A program made the position numbers and the translations under genes. From Polytrichum commune (lineage: Eukaryota > Streptophyta > Polytrichopsida > Polytrichales > Polytrichaceae), in the NCBI GenBank assembly GCA_950295325.1, contig OX485806.1, positions 55,609,169 through 55,673,168 on the forward strand: DNA of 64,000 nucleotides, written 5' to 3'. Positions 1 through 11,366 of the stretch are shown one piece after another. Each line of letters starts with the position of its first letter. The first letter of the stretch is position 1. The notes below the pieces were generated by a model. The model was not told where the DNA came from and searched no databases. It saw nothing but the letters and a program-made list of their open reading frames with translations.

Positions 1-1302
1 AGGTTTTGTTGGGAGAACAGTTTGTTATTTTGATTATAGTCGGATGGGACAAAGCATATTGTTCCTAGACCAAATTAGTAGGCCTTTTTGGTGCGGCAAG
101 CCTTTTAAGATCGTGTGTTGGTGTGTTTGGAAGCATTGGCTGAGGTATTGATGGACCAGGGGAGAAAATTCTTTGGTGTTCTTGAGGAGTTATGCACTAA
201 GGCTCTCATAGACCACCGTACCACCTCGAGATTATCCGGAGGCAGATGGCTTGGCTAAACGGGTTGTTCAGACAACAAAATGTGGCTTGAGAAAATATGG
301 ATTACTTTGGGGAAGCCATCGAGATTAGGACCTTATGTTACCTTATGTTGCTATGGGCTATCGATTTAGTAGGCAGGCCCTACAACCCATACATGTTATT
401 GTATGGACGTGAGCTTGTACTCTCGAGTTCTATTCCGGAAAAACTAACTCATGTTATGGATTTGGATGATCCAAACGTTTGGGCAGAATGTTGGTAGGAT
501 CAAACTCAATTCTTCTAGACGGCCATGCCTATGGCCATAGAAAATTTGTTCATTGCTCAGCATCGTAACACATTGCGTTATGCACGCATTCATAGTGGTG
601 TTTACTGACCTCAGTTATAGAGATTCCATCAAGGGAATTATGTTTATTGCCAATGTGAGGCGCCTACAACATTTGATGTCAGGGCGGGATGCACTATGCT
701 TTGGATGAAAGAGGTGTTGCCGAGTGGTGTGTTATTGCTAGAAGGCAGGAATGGCAGGGAATGTCGCCAACATTCCAAAAATTGTGCCCTATGTCATCTA
801 TCCATTGAAGGTACATTACAGTACAGAGGGTCTTCTATGTTTTGTGTGTGGGGAGAAGAAATGAGCGGATATTATGTTCTTGTTTGATCAGTGTCAACGT
901 GGTTGGCACATGGCTTGCCTAAGGCCATCTTTGACTACTCTACCATCTAGACAGTGGAGTTGTCCTTGTTGTCAAGGATCTTTGGTACCTGGTGTTTCCA
1001 CCAATCATACTCATTGATCCTGTATGGTTTTCACTATGTTGTACCTGCCCAAATGGAAAATGAAGAGTTATGGTTTGAAGACACGATCAAACGCGAAACG
1101 ATGGAAATAATTTTTTGGAATGTGATGGCCAAACATCAGAGGTGATTAAAAATGGGGCTCACATTGTACCCAACCTATAGTTCCTTGGAATGACATTCAT
1201 TACACTAGTTGGTTGCGGAGAAATTCTTCATTATTTATGCCTTTTGGATTGGCATTCGTCCTAGCTGCTTGGTGGGGCTTCATAGTCAGCTAAGAGGGAG
1301 CA
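1..1302 (+). pseudogene. Ty3/gypsy pol 3' relic: integrase, C-terminal domain and PHD finger (PHD-type family)
   Basis: This is a decayed copy of the same family as the minus-strand element at 60874-63425. Short in-frame runs match that integrase: VFGVLEELCTKALIDHRTTS at about 178-230, then ADGLAKRVVQTTK, then a segment equivalent to the integrase tail. A TGA at 606-608 and another at 862-864 fall at the same places as the two stops in the minus copy. From 838 to 972 one frame gives a PHD-type zinc finger: CFVC, DQC, RGWHMAC and QWSCPCC, keeping the tryptophan before the last cysteine pair. The left part of the element is outside the window. Frameshifts and stops show that it cannot make a protein. 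Confidence 0.8.
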
Positions 1303-1720
1303 TGTGGAGGTGTGTTGTGTATGTGTGCCTTTGCTATGTTTTATTGTTATTGTTTTATTGGTGGTTGGTACTCAAGCTGTAGTGACACACAATTGTTATT
1401 TACATGACAGTTGTTACGGTATGCGGCGTCGGTGGCCACACCTTATCCGTGGGATTTCATCCATTTAGATTTGGATGGATGAATCCTAGTAGTTGAAGAG
1501 ATGCTCCTTCATGAAGAGCCTCCATCTTGGCGTGGCATTTTTGCTAAGTCAAGCCTTGTGAGTGAGTGTGTGAAGAGAGCTTGTTTGAGATGAAGATTGC
1601 ATATTTTTGAAATAAAATCTTGAATTATTCTCCCCTAACTTACACTCTTGGATTCTCCCATGGTGGAGTGAGATATAACTTGACTCATTATGTGCATTTG
1701 AGGACTATTGACAAAGCGGG
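1303..1720 (+). mobile_element. 3' LTR (partial) of the PHD-type gypsy element
   Basis: The purine-rich tract GCTAAGAGGGAGCA ends at 1302 and is followed by TGTGGAGGTG, a classic polypurine tract/LTR junction. Positions 1303-1409 match the 106-bp repeats at 60874-60979 and 61317-61422 in reverse complement. Positions 1410-1720 match the 337-bp segment between them. The copy stops there without its second 106-bp repeat, so it is truncated or deleted at its right end. Confidence 0.65.
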
Positions 1721-1840
1721 AAATGATTTCTAGATTTTTAGCAGAAAAACTGTGGGCAATCTGTTGAGATGGAAAGGAGATCAAGATTGTAATTTCTGGA
1801 TGATTTTGTCCAAATTTTAGAGTCTAGGATAGAAAAAAAT

Positions 1841-2300
1841 TTAACCAATTTTCTTGTCTCCAAATCCAAATAAATACAATTTATTTAGTGAAGGCAATGG
1901 ATATTGATGCTTTATGGTTAGATTATTCAAAGCTCTATAATCTATCACCATTTTTAGTCCACCATCTTTCTTCGTGGAAAACAAGATTGGTGATCCATAA
2001 GGTGGAGAGTTTGGTCCTATCCACTCTTTATGGATATATTTAGTAGTTTCTATTTTGGCTTCTTCAATATCCAAAGAATTGAATCTATAAATAAGTCTAA
2101 AAGGTGGTTTATGACCTTTGTCTAGTGGTATACTATGGGCCATCTTGCTCTGGTACAAGCCCTACATGTATGGATTGAAATATATTTTCATATTCCTTCA
2201 CCAAAGACCTTACAAGGTTTTTTTCCAAACTTGAAGATGGTTCTTCATTGTATATATTTTTCAAATGAATGAATAAAGGTGTACAACCTTTTTTTGTTAC
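1841..2300 (-). pseudogene. Ty3/gypsy reverse transcriptase, N-terminal part
   Basis: The minus strand reads into a typical gypsy RT entry: PPFRLIYRF, then SPPYGSPILFSTKKDGGLKM, VIDYRALNNLT and YPLPSLNKL. These are the region where RT grips the template and the VDYRALN-type motif. The frame ends at GDKKIG, just where the KIDLRSGYHQ motif should follow. The rest of an RT appears on the opposite strand from about 4870, so the RT is split by a rearrangement. Upstream on the minus strand the frame is interrupted near 2300 by a 2-kb insertion, beyond which the protease lies. Confidence 0.8.
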
Positions 2301-4290
2301 ATGTAGTTAGCTTTTTGGTTACAAACAAAATCCAGGGAAACACTCAGGGAAGACTCAAAAGGTGATTTCTATATCATCTAGGTGTCTTAGATAAGGTTTA
2401 TTAGGGAAAACACAAGGTTATAACACTTCATTTCAAGTCAGGTATGACAATTGGTTTACGGGCAGGGGATAAAAACATCTAAAAAATCACTCCACAACAG
2501 TGCATGCAAAGCTTAGACAATTGACTTAGCAACTCATTTCATTATTATGAATAATGTTTAAACGATTCATTCCTTAAAGTATTAAAAGGTCCAATTCACT
2601 TTAATCCTTGTAAGGTGTGAGACAATAATCAAATCATACCAATATGGTGAACGGCATGTCCTTCCGGTTCTTCCACCATAAGTTCACCTTCCAAAGTCTA
2701 TGGACTCAACTTGTTGGCTTTTCAATCTCCATCAAAGGTTGTAAGGGAACAATTTCTCCATTTACACATAGAAGACAATGGTCTTGTTCCTTGACCTTAT
2801 CAATTATATCCTTTCACATATTACAACGACACAAAACTCCTTACTCGAATTAATTAAACCAAAGGATTCATATTAATGACAATTGACCTGATGACGCTCA
2901 GTTGTAGAGACCATTCAGAAGTATGTATGTGCAACAACAAGAAGACGCTAGTCTCTTAACCAGATCATACACTCAAACAAGAGAATTATATATTAGAACA
3001 ATGGTGTGCTGACAATCCAAATCCAATCATCAGATTACATCTCAATTGACTGGGGAATCTAAACTGAGGAATCACTCCTCTTACGCATCGTTGACGTCCT
3101 TAATTATATTACGAAAGTTACAACAACAAGGTTCAGATTAATGTATCTACAGTCATCATCTACTCAAGAGCCAAAGACTATAGTCGAAGGGGATTGCACC
3201 AGAATTATTCCCTCAATCAATTCAGTTTCAATTGTAAACAAATCAAATCTGTCGTATAAAGGGAGATCAACATTCCATTCTATATATCCTACCTTATTAA
3301 TACTCAATGACCATAGCCTCGAATCAAATCATTCACACTATCAGGAAAGAGTTAAAAGGAACCTGACCCTAATTATCATTCATTTTGAGACGTCAATGTA
3401 AATCATGGTAGATATTCTCTCTGGATAAAGAGTTAAGTATCAAACCAAAGTATTCACGGACGATGGTCTCGCATTCTCGCGATTTTTAAGAGTATTTCCT
3501 GTAATTAATTCAGCAAGTCCATTGACTTAGAATACGGTTATTCCTCCTCTGTGCTCTGCCGTAATTACCATAATCTAGGGTCCCTGCCTTACAACTTTGC
3601 AGCAATACATTCGACTACAGAAGAATCAGACAATGGACTCAGTGATTGACCTAGTCAACTAAAGTTAATAACCCCTCACTTTATAGACCCTCGGCCTTAT
3701 TAACTCAATATTCAGACACTGCATTAACTCCAGATTATCGCCAGGCAATCACAATGTTAATTCCTAAACGCAGTTTTCAACTGTAACAACAGTCAACCAC
3801 AAGACAATGGACTATCTGACGTAATCCGATTCCAATTTCAATGCCTCAAACACCCGGATTTATATAACCAAGATGCTCAATATAATGGAATTGTATATTA
3901 TATTCCAGCACAACCACTCTGGAATCTCACAGATTTGTAACCTGCAGGTAAAAATGAATTTACGACAATAGCAAAAAGTCATTCGAATGTTCACCAAAAA
4001 CATAAGTAAAAGTTCTGCCTATCTTGCGGCTTTCCCAGCCTTTTGCTCCGAGTTCGAGAGAGAGAGTGAACTCTCCAACCTCCTAATGAATCCAGAGGTT
4101 CGGCCAAGTCTCAGTAACTTCCTCAACCGCCACAGACTATTGTCCTTACTATTCATTGTTTCGACTTTCCCTAGACAATTGCCTATTCCCACGAACCAGT
4201 TTGAGTAGTAACCAGCTAAGTAAAGGATCTATTTACATTCGATTCAGAAATGAACCAAAAAGTTTTAAAATTCCTACCACATTACCTTTT
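2300..4290. repeat. Noncoding insertion between gypsy protease and RT (LTR-like, family C1)
   Basis: About 2 kb without a credible gene separates two parts of one minus-strand gypsy pol, so it is an insertion. Phrases such as 'acacagggaaga' and 'acaacagtgcatgcaa' near its left side recur in the insertion at 39.96-42.58 kb, and both carry 'gagagag...gaactctcc' near their right side. I therefore suspect a shared long-LTR or nonautonomous family, but similarity is patchy and I could not fix the ends or a target duplication. Short ORFs here look random. Confidence 0.4.
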
Positions 4291-4351
4291 TAAATTGCAA
4301 AGCTAATAACATGTTGTCTTGAGGCATGGACTTCTTCTTGCTTATTACCAC

Positions 4352-4700
4352 TCATTGAGTTGTAATTTTCTTATTGGCCTTATGCAATATACAAGCTTTA
4401 GAATCATAATCAATGTGAATTCTATGTTTATTCAACCAATTATCTTCCAAAATCAAGTAAAAGCCACCACTTAATTTGATGACCAAACAAGAGACTTGAG
4501 ATTGGTATTGTTGAATTTTCACATGCACATTGACGGTTCCCTTCATTTCAATTTCCAATCCATTTTCCAACACCATTTTATCATTTTTTTTCACATGCAA
4601 ACCAATGCGTTAGACATATGATGAACTCAAATAACAATGATTGGCAATGTTATCTACTAAAATATACCCTTGATCCTTTTTCTTTACTACTAAAATGCAA
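4352..4700 (-). pseudogene. Ty3/gypsy aspartic protease region
   Basis: The minus strand encodes a stretch like gypsy proteases: VNVHVKIQQYQSQVSCLVIK, then ILEDNWLNKHRIHIDYDSK, which matches the 'G..WL....i.iDy..k.' tail of gypsy proteases. The DTGA/DSGA active site is not clear, and the gag part upstream (towards 4800) is missing or unreadable. It belongs with the RT fragment at 1841-2300, from which it is separated by the C1 insertion. Confidence 0.6.
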
Positions 4701-4869
4701 GCACTAGTCTTAAAGGTTTTTTTGTTTTTTTATTATATATTTTACATAAGCACCTACATACTTCTCTAGGTTTTAGGAATATGAATCAATAAGTAAATAA
4801 TGACCAAAAACCTTGGAAGAATTGATGATCTATTTGATCAATTGGCCGGATTATGGACCATTATCTTTT

Positions 4870-5940
4870 GGCCATTATAACATCAATTCAGAGTTTTGAG
4901 TTTTGAATTGACTAATGCACCTGCAATTTTTGAAAGGGTGATGAAATAGAAATTTTCAATTGCATTTGGAAAATTTTATTTTGTTATATCTTGATGATAT
5001 TTTGGTGTCTTCAAAGACACAATAAGAACACCTTAAACATTAAAGCAAAGTATTCAATATACTACGCAAGAATCAATTATATGCTAAGTTAACTAAGTGC
5101 CACTTTGCAAATAGTGAGTTAGAATACCTTGGTCATGTGGTGGATAAAGATAGAATTAAGGTCGACCCTCAAAAGTTTGATACGGTGACTAGATGGACAA
5201 GGTCCAACGATGTAAGTCAATTGCTTTCATTCTTGGGTCTTAGTAATTATTTCTATTGATTTATTCAAGGTTATTCAACCTTGGTCGTTCTTGTGACTCA
5301 TTTAAGAAAAAAAAATGTGAAGTACATTTGGATTGATTAACGTCAAGAGTCTTTTGAAGGAATGAAGTATGCGTTAACTCATGCGTCCGTTTTGAATTTA
5401 CCAATATTTGGTGAAAGATTTGAAGTCATATGTGATGTTTTCTTGTTGGATAGAGGGGTAGTTCTTTTACAAAAGATAGACCAATTGCGTTTGAAAGCTG
5501 TAAGCTTACACATGTCGAAAGAAATTATACCCCATGTGAACAAAAATTAACATCCGTTGTGCATGCCTTACAAACATGGCGTTGTTTTTTAGAGGGTTCA
5601 AAATGTGTAATGATTACAGATCACAATCCATTAACCTATCTAAAATCACGACAAAATTTGTCAAGGTGTGAGGCTCAACAGTTAGAGTATTTGGAGCAAA
5701 CTTTTTATTATCAATGAGAGTATTGTCTTGGGAGAAGCAATGTCGCCAATCCATTAAGCAGGAACCCATTAGATGAAAACCAAGTCAAATTAGTCTTACT
5801 AACAAGAAGCACTTCAAGTGGTAGCTTCCAACTAGTGGCAGCCACCAGTAGGAGGAGTGTTCTCATGGAGATGACCAACACTAGGAAAAATCCCATGGGG
5901 TTGACAATGAATTCTTTAATAAAATCATTTCATGGTAAGC
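4870..5940 (+). pseudogene. Chromovirus-type gypsy RT (C-terminal half) and RNase H
   Basis: The plus strand starts in the middle of RT, with FELTNAPAIFERVMK and then YLDDILVSSKT, the RT active-site motif in YLDD form. It continues as CHFANSELEYLGHVVDKDRI, LGLSNYFY and ALTHASVLNLPIFGERFEV. RNase H follows in broken frames (TDHNPLTYLKS-like at about 5615-5650). Stops are frequent. The RT N-terminal half is absent on this strand and is found inverted at 1841-2300. Confidence 0.8.
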
Positions 5941-5979
5941 TTTAGACCCGTGGTTTAAAGATCTAGTTAATTTAGCAAA

Positions 5980-6970
5980 ATTGGTCTTCAAAAATATAAT
6001 TTGGTGGTTCCAAAATGCAATTGTGGTACTTGATGTGGGTACTTGTTTTTGTAAAGATACACTATTTAAATGTCATGATGTTTTTTATAGTGGAAATATG
6101 GGTATTACGAAGACCTTGACACGAGTTGAGATCAATTTTTGGTGGCCAAGATTGAGGAATGATATCAAGACTTGTGTGAATATATGTGATGTATATCAAC
6201 ATAGTAAAGCCTCTACTACAAGAATGGCAAGATTTTATCACTAGAATTACTCCCAGAAAATAAGGGCATGATGCAATATTGGTGTGTATGGATAAATCGA
6301 GCAAGATGTCTCATTTTATAGCCACAGTGACCATAGTTACTGCAAAAAAAAGATTATTCATAAACTTTGAGTATAGGCATCATGGTCTTCCTAGAAAGCT
6401 AGTTAATGATCGAGATACTCAATTTACTAGTTGGTTTTGGGTTGCATTATGTAATGTTTTGGGCACAAAAACAAACTATGTCTACATTTTTTTATCCTTA
6501 AACAGATGGACAAATGGAGAGAGTTAATAAGATTCTAGAAGCTATGCTAAGGCATTATGCTAGCCCAACTTAAGATGACTAGGATCTTTATTTATCCTTG
6601 GTTGAGTTTGCATACAATAATGCTTGGCAAGAATCAATTCAAACCACTCTTTTTATGTTGAATCATGGTCAGCATCCCTTGACACCTTTGAATATTGGGA
6701 TCAACAACTGCCATATCATTACGGCAAAGGACTTAGTGGAATTGATGTTTAGTATTATGCAAGAGGCTAAAAAACATTTGCTAGTAGCACAAAATAAATA
6801 GAATTCCTATGCTGATACAAAAAGATGTGAATATTTTGATGTTGGAACTCAAATGTTGTTGAGTACATCTAACATTAAGTTAAAGATATTAGGAGCAAGG
6901 AAGTTGCTACCTAGATGGATTGGTCCTTTCAAGGTATTAGAAAAGGTGGGAAAAATGGCTTACATATTAT
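5980..6970 (+). pseudogene. Chromovirus-type gypsy integrase
   Basis: A zinc-binding HHCC segment is recognisable (CHDVFYSGNMGITKTLTR, then WWPRLRNDIKTCVNICDVYQ). It is followed by the catalytic core in broken frames: VCMDKSSKMSHFI, ITFEYRHHGLPRKLVNDRDTQF-like and QMERVNKILEAMLRHY. The 3' part reads LVEFAYNNAWQ and then ILGARKLLPRWIGPFKVLEK, the GPF/GPY module of the C-terminal domain. Several stops and frameshifts remove function. Confidence 0.8.
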
Positions 6971-6972
6971 AA

Positions 6973-7380
6973 TTGCCAGAGACATTGGAAATACATGATG
7001 TATTTCAAATCTCACTTTTAAAGTCATGTAAGACTTATGCTAAAGTACAACCTCCGCCACCACCAATCCTAGAAGATGAATTGTCGTTCGATGTTGAACG
7101 CATTCTTACACATGAGGTGAGAGGTAGTTGTATGAGGCCTCAAAAATTTTACCTCATTAGGTGGCTTGGATATGGACTTGAACATAATTCTTGGGAGCTA
7201 AAAAAGAATTTGAGTTCAGAAGTCTTCAAAGAATATTGGGATACTGTGGCCCAAAATAAAGGTGTCAAGAGTGTTAGTGTGTCAATGAGATCAATAGAAG
7301 AAGCAATAATAAATGAAAGCGAGCCGATGCCTTGGGAGTTTGAGATAATGTATCATTTTAGTAGAGACACTCAAAATTAA
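6973..7380 (+). pseudogene. Integrase C-terminus with chromodomain
   Basis: The frame of 135 codons begins in the integrase tail (LEIHDVFQISLLKSC, the 'HPVFHVSLLK' motif). It then runs into a chromodomain at about residues 38-75: VERILTHEVR, FYLIRWLGYGLEHNSWE. This has the aromatic and W-x(9-10)-W/E pattern that binds methylated histone H3 and directs integration into heterochromatin in chromoviruses. The ORF ends at a TAA just upstream of a polypurine tract. This final frame is free of stops although the rest of pol is dead. Confidence 0.85.
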
Positions 7381-7391
7381 ATGAGGAGGAA

Positions 7392-8800
7392 TGTAATATG
7401 GGCCATTATTGGTACATGTTGAATAGAAGATAACGGTAGTCTAAAATAAATGTAAAATAAAAGCATAGAGGTCATTATATTTGCTAAGATTGAATATGCT
7501 TATACTTTGGTTAAACTTAAAACAACTGGGCATGGTGGGTAGATATATAAAAAACTTTTGCACAAGATTAATGGGTTTTTTTTATCTTATCTAGTGGTTG
7601 GGTGGTTCTTGAAAAAAAAATTCAACAAGAAATTAAAGTATTTGTTACATATTGCTTATGCAACTCATAGAAACATTATAACTAATTAACCATTGTGTAG
7701 TACACCTTGAATGCTATGATGCACCTTATTGAGGGCATTCTCAAAGTGTAACCTATGACCATGTCAAATATTGAGTCCTGTAATTAGCAAATCACATAGC
7801 AAGCCACTTAGGATTAGTGGATTCTAGGTTAGCCAACTACCACTTAGGCCACATAGGTGAGGTAAATCAGAGGTGGAAGTAAATAAGGGCCAAGAGATGA
7901 CTTCTTGGTTAGCCTTAGGATTTTTTTCCATGTCTACACAATATAAAGGTAGATTCTAGAATACAATTTACCACATTTTGTTTGTAAATAAAAAAATGGA
8001 GATTAAATGTATTCTCTTTGAAGGTGTCCAAATTGTTTTTTCATCTTCTTAGAAAAATAAAAGATATAGGAATATAAGAGGGTGGTACATGTTAATCACC
8101 ACCTTCTATTATATATAGAGTTAGGAGTAAAGTTAGCACACCTTATTCATGATAATAGGCTATACAAAAGCTAAGTCCCTTGTATCTTTACCACTTTGGA
8201 ATACAAAAGTTTCAAGCTCAAACCTTCTTCTTAATTATTCAAGGTAAAGGCAAAATAATTGATAGTAAAGACATCATCAAGTTGATTATATTTGAATGTG
8301 TGGATGAGTGTCACCCATAGGAACTCACATGAGGTGAGATAGTCTCATGAGTCGGACATTGAGAGTATTGAGAGAATTATATATAATTTACAAGAAATGA
8401 GGAAATTGTTAAAGTTGAAGGCAATTGTATAAGAGTGAAATTATACTTATGTACATGTGGTGAGAGAAATTGTAGTAATGAAAAGCAATTGTGTAATTGT
8501 TGAGTGGTCATAGAAGTTTACATGAGGTGAAAGTAATTGTATTACAAAGTTTATGATTGGAGTGGTTTACCAAAAAAAACCCATAAGAATTTAGCACTCA
8601 TACGTGTGAGATAAACTATTGGAAGGAGAATGTATGAGGTTACATGCAAGGATGTTGATAATTGAGTACGTGTACCTTTCTAAATCAATGTCACTATGAA
8701 TCTAAGAGATATCAAGATTGTAATATAATCAAATACAAATTTGTTCTTTCCATATTCATATCATTCAGCTATCATTCTTATTATGATGACTCTTAGATCT
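7392..8800 (+). mobile_element. Probable 3' LTR of the chromovirus
   Basis: AAATGAGGAGGAA (polypurine tract) ends at 7391 and is followed by TGTAATATGGGCC, a standard LTR start. A TATA-like TATATATAG lies at about 8110, about 720 bp in. I found no matching 5' LTR and the 3' limit is a guess. The stretch holds no coding sequence. Confidence 0.5.
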
Positions 8801-10270
8801 ACATTGTATGTGCTTCATAAGCATGATTCATTGTCTAAGGAAATTAACTATATCATGTATGGTTATGGAAATTAACTATATCAATTGTCTTTGATAAAAG
8901 ACAGAGAGTATCTCTAATGGAGATTGAGAAAATGAGAGAGATTACTTAGTCCAAAAGAATGACCAAAGGATGCCTCTTCAAGAAAGAAAAAGGAAATGGG
9001 AGGTTGGTAAAGGCATTATCACCCGTATAGAGAGGAAATCCACTCTACATGGTAAAAAATGTTTAACAACAACTTGATTACCATTAAATTGCTATCTACA
9101 CATGTTTCAACGGAAAGAAGTTCCAGTGACAAAGACTAACGATGAAGAGACTATGAAGAAGAGTCGAGAGAAAGAAAAATTGGAACAAAAAATACTCGGT
9201 TACTTAGCCATTTAGTTAGTTGACCTAAGAACAAAGGTTACCTAGTTACTTGGCTACTTAACTAGTTACCACCAAAAAGAAAAGCTACTTGGTTATTTAG
9301 TTATTTGGCTAATTACCAATTTGGAAAAAGAGTTAACTTGGTAAGTTGGTTACATAGTCTCTTGGATACTTAGAGAGTTGTCACCGAGAGAAAAATTGTT
9401 ATTTGGCCACTTAGCGTTTGGAAAAAAAAATAAAATTGTTACTTGGTTAACTTGTAAGAGATAGTTACTTGGATACTTGTATCACTAGGTTACTTAAGAT
9501 ACTTAACTATTTGAGGAAAAAATTAGTTAATTATTTGAGAAAAAAAGCAGACAAGTGTGGCACATGAAGAAGTTACAATACTACAACACACAAAGAGAAG
9601 TGAACAAGATCTAGATCAATGTTTGGAAGTAACACTTGAGCTTAAAGAAACAATTGCGGCACATAAAAAATTCAACACAAGGAAAAACTTACAAACATAC
9701 AAGTTGATAGATTAAAAACAACATTTTTGTCCAGAGTTTCCGAACTAAAAAATCAAAAGGAGAGATAATAGAAAGTTTATCATATGTAAAGCATAAGAAA
9801 GATGAATGAATAAAAGAGTTATTTGAAAGTTGCGGTTTTGAAGATCGTCTCAGATCCAGATGAGCAATTTGAGAGAATTGGGTTCCTAAATGGAGTATGT
9901 GAATATGTGGTTTTACTACCTAGTAACGACCTGGCCACTCCAAAGGCATAGGCTCATAAAGGAAAGAAAGGTATACTCAAGAAAAATAGAATGAGAGAAA
10001 AAAATGTTGTGGATGAAAATAACAAATAATTGGATAACGATGATAGAAATAATAATAATAATAATAATACTAAGGAAAATTCCAAGGCTGTAGGAAAAAA
10101 ATTAGAAGGAATAGCTCTAGACGGCAGGTGACATTAAACAAAGGTAGTGTGTTGAAGATGCCAAAACCCTAGACTCTATGTACAAGTGTGAGCAAAGGAC
10201 CCCTTCTCCACCTTTAATTGCGTCGTAGTCTGAGTTTCTCTTCACACAAATTGTAACTAGCTACTCCTTT
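8800..10270. other. Noncoding, AT-rich; degenerate TTACTTGG repeats and an (AAT)n tract
   Basis: No gene seen. From about 9190 to 9550 the words 'ttacttgg', 'tacttagcca' and 'agttagtt' recur irregularly like an old minisatellite. An (AAT)n microsatellite of about seven units lies at about 10048-10069. Confidence 0.5.
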
Positions 10271-10534
10271 ATTGAAATCCATAGGAGATAAGATTGCAAA
10301 AGCATAGACACCTATACAAAGGCATATGAATAATGCTTGGAGTAAGATGGTTTCATGTTCTCCTTGCTTTGCTTATTATTAAAAAAATTCATCATTGGTT
10401 CACACAAAAAATATGGGATAGCTCGTATCCCTTTTTAGATTAGCATGCTAGCCTTATTTTAACCTTATTTTTTCTCATCCTTCTTCCTTTATATTTCTAT
10501 TGACTACAAGCAATCTAATGCTCTATCTTTTACA
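10271..10534 (-). mobile_element. Copia 3' LTR (family also at 23.2, 54.3 and 58.6 kb)
   Basis: Read on the minus strand it starts TGTAAAAG directly after the polypurine tract AAAATGGGAG (10535-10544). It ends near TTTCAATA. It shares the core 'agcatagacacctatacaaaggcatat' region with the other copies. It follows RNase H of the copia fragment 10535-11150, as a 3' LTR should. Confidence 0.75.
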
Positions 10535-11150
10535 CTCCCATTTTGCAAGTAGTAAAAGGCTTCAAAACCCATTACCTTTGTTAATATTTGATGCCTATCC
10601 TCCGTAGGACAATACTTCAAACATATATTTTGGTTTTCTAGTTTCTCTCCAATGAAAAGATGTTGTACATCGATATGTTTGGTGCAAAAATGGTGTGTGA
10701 GATTCTTTGCAAGTGCTATGCATCCTTGATTGCCACACATCATGGATCTCGATCCTTCTTGCACATATCCCACATTCGCCAAAAGTTACCCAAGCCAAAC
10801 CGCTTCCTTAGTACAATGGCTAGTAACCATGTACTCCGCCTCCCTAATAGATAATAAAATGATTGGTGGTTTCTTGCATTTCCACGAAATGACTCCAACG
10901 CCAACAAAAAATACATACCCCATGGTCGAAATGCCCTTCAAATACCTCATGATGCGTTTTACGGCCATCCGATGCGGTGGACCGGCCTTCGACATGAATT
11001 GGCTCATAGTACTCACCGCAAATGCAATATCAACATTTGTGGCCACCATTGCATACATGAAAGATCGTACTCCAGCCTAGTATGGAACACCTTCCATTTT
11101 CATTTGCACATTTCATAAATTCTTGATCTTATCTGTATATTTGTATTTTG
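10535..11150 (-). pseudogene. Copia RNase H and end of reverse transcriptase
   Basis: On the minus strand the end of RT reads VPY-AGVRSFMYAMVAT and DIAFAVSTMSQFMSKAGPPH, then MAVKRIMRYLKGI, the usual copia bridge into RNase H. RNase H follows as REAEYMVTSHCTKEAVWLG, then MCGNQGCIALAKN and KHIDVQHLFIGEKLEN (KHIDVRYHFIRE-type). The middle of RNase H, including an ADWAGD-type segment, is deleted. Stops and a frameshift separate the pieces. Everything upstream of the RT tail is missing at a junction with a gypsy gag at about 11150. Confidence 0.8.
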
Positions 11151-11199
11151 ACAGAAAAATATCCTCCACTATCGAAATGAAAGACATGACTTCTTCTAG

Positions 11200-11366
11200 T
11201 TTGCAATTTCACCCTCCAAAACTAGGTTTGATTGGATATTTTGCCGAGTCATTCAAAATATCAACCTCTCCATGAGCAAACCTCCTTGGAGAAGATGTTG
11301 CACTTGACTCCACCTCCCTTGAGACAGGTGGTGTAACTGCACGATTTTTTGTTGGAAGAGGTGGGG
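11200..11366 (-). pseudogene. Gypsy gag fragment, downstream part
   Basis: The minus strand carries PPLPTKNRAVTPPVSREVES and PSFGG, a proline-rich spacer typical of a gypsy gag. It lies directly beyond an LTR-B insertion, whose other side (14886) continues the same strand and feature. The target duplication at the two edges supports this. It is separated from the copia RNase H by an unexplained junction near 11150-11200. Confidence 0.4.

Noticed and set aside
9190-9550. TTACTTGG-rich stretch as a coding leucine/tyrosine repeat protein
   Set aside because: Stops occur in every frame and units are irregular; treated as a degenerate simple repeat.
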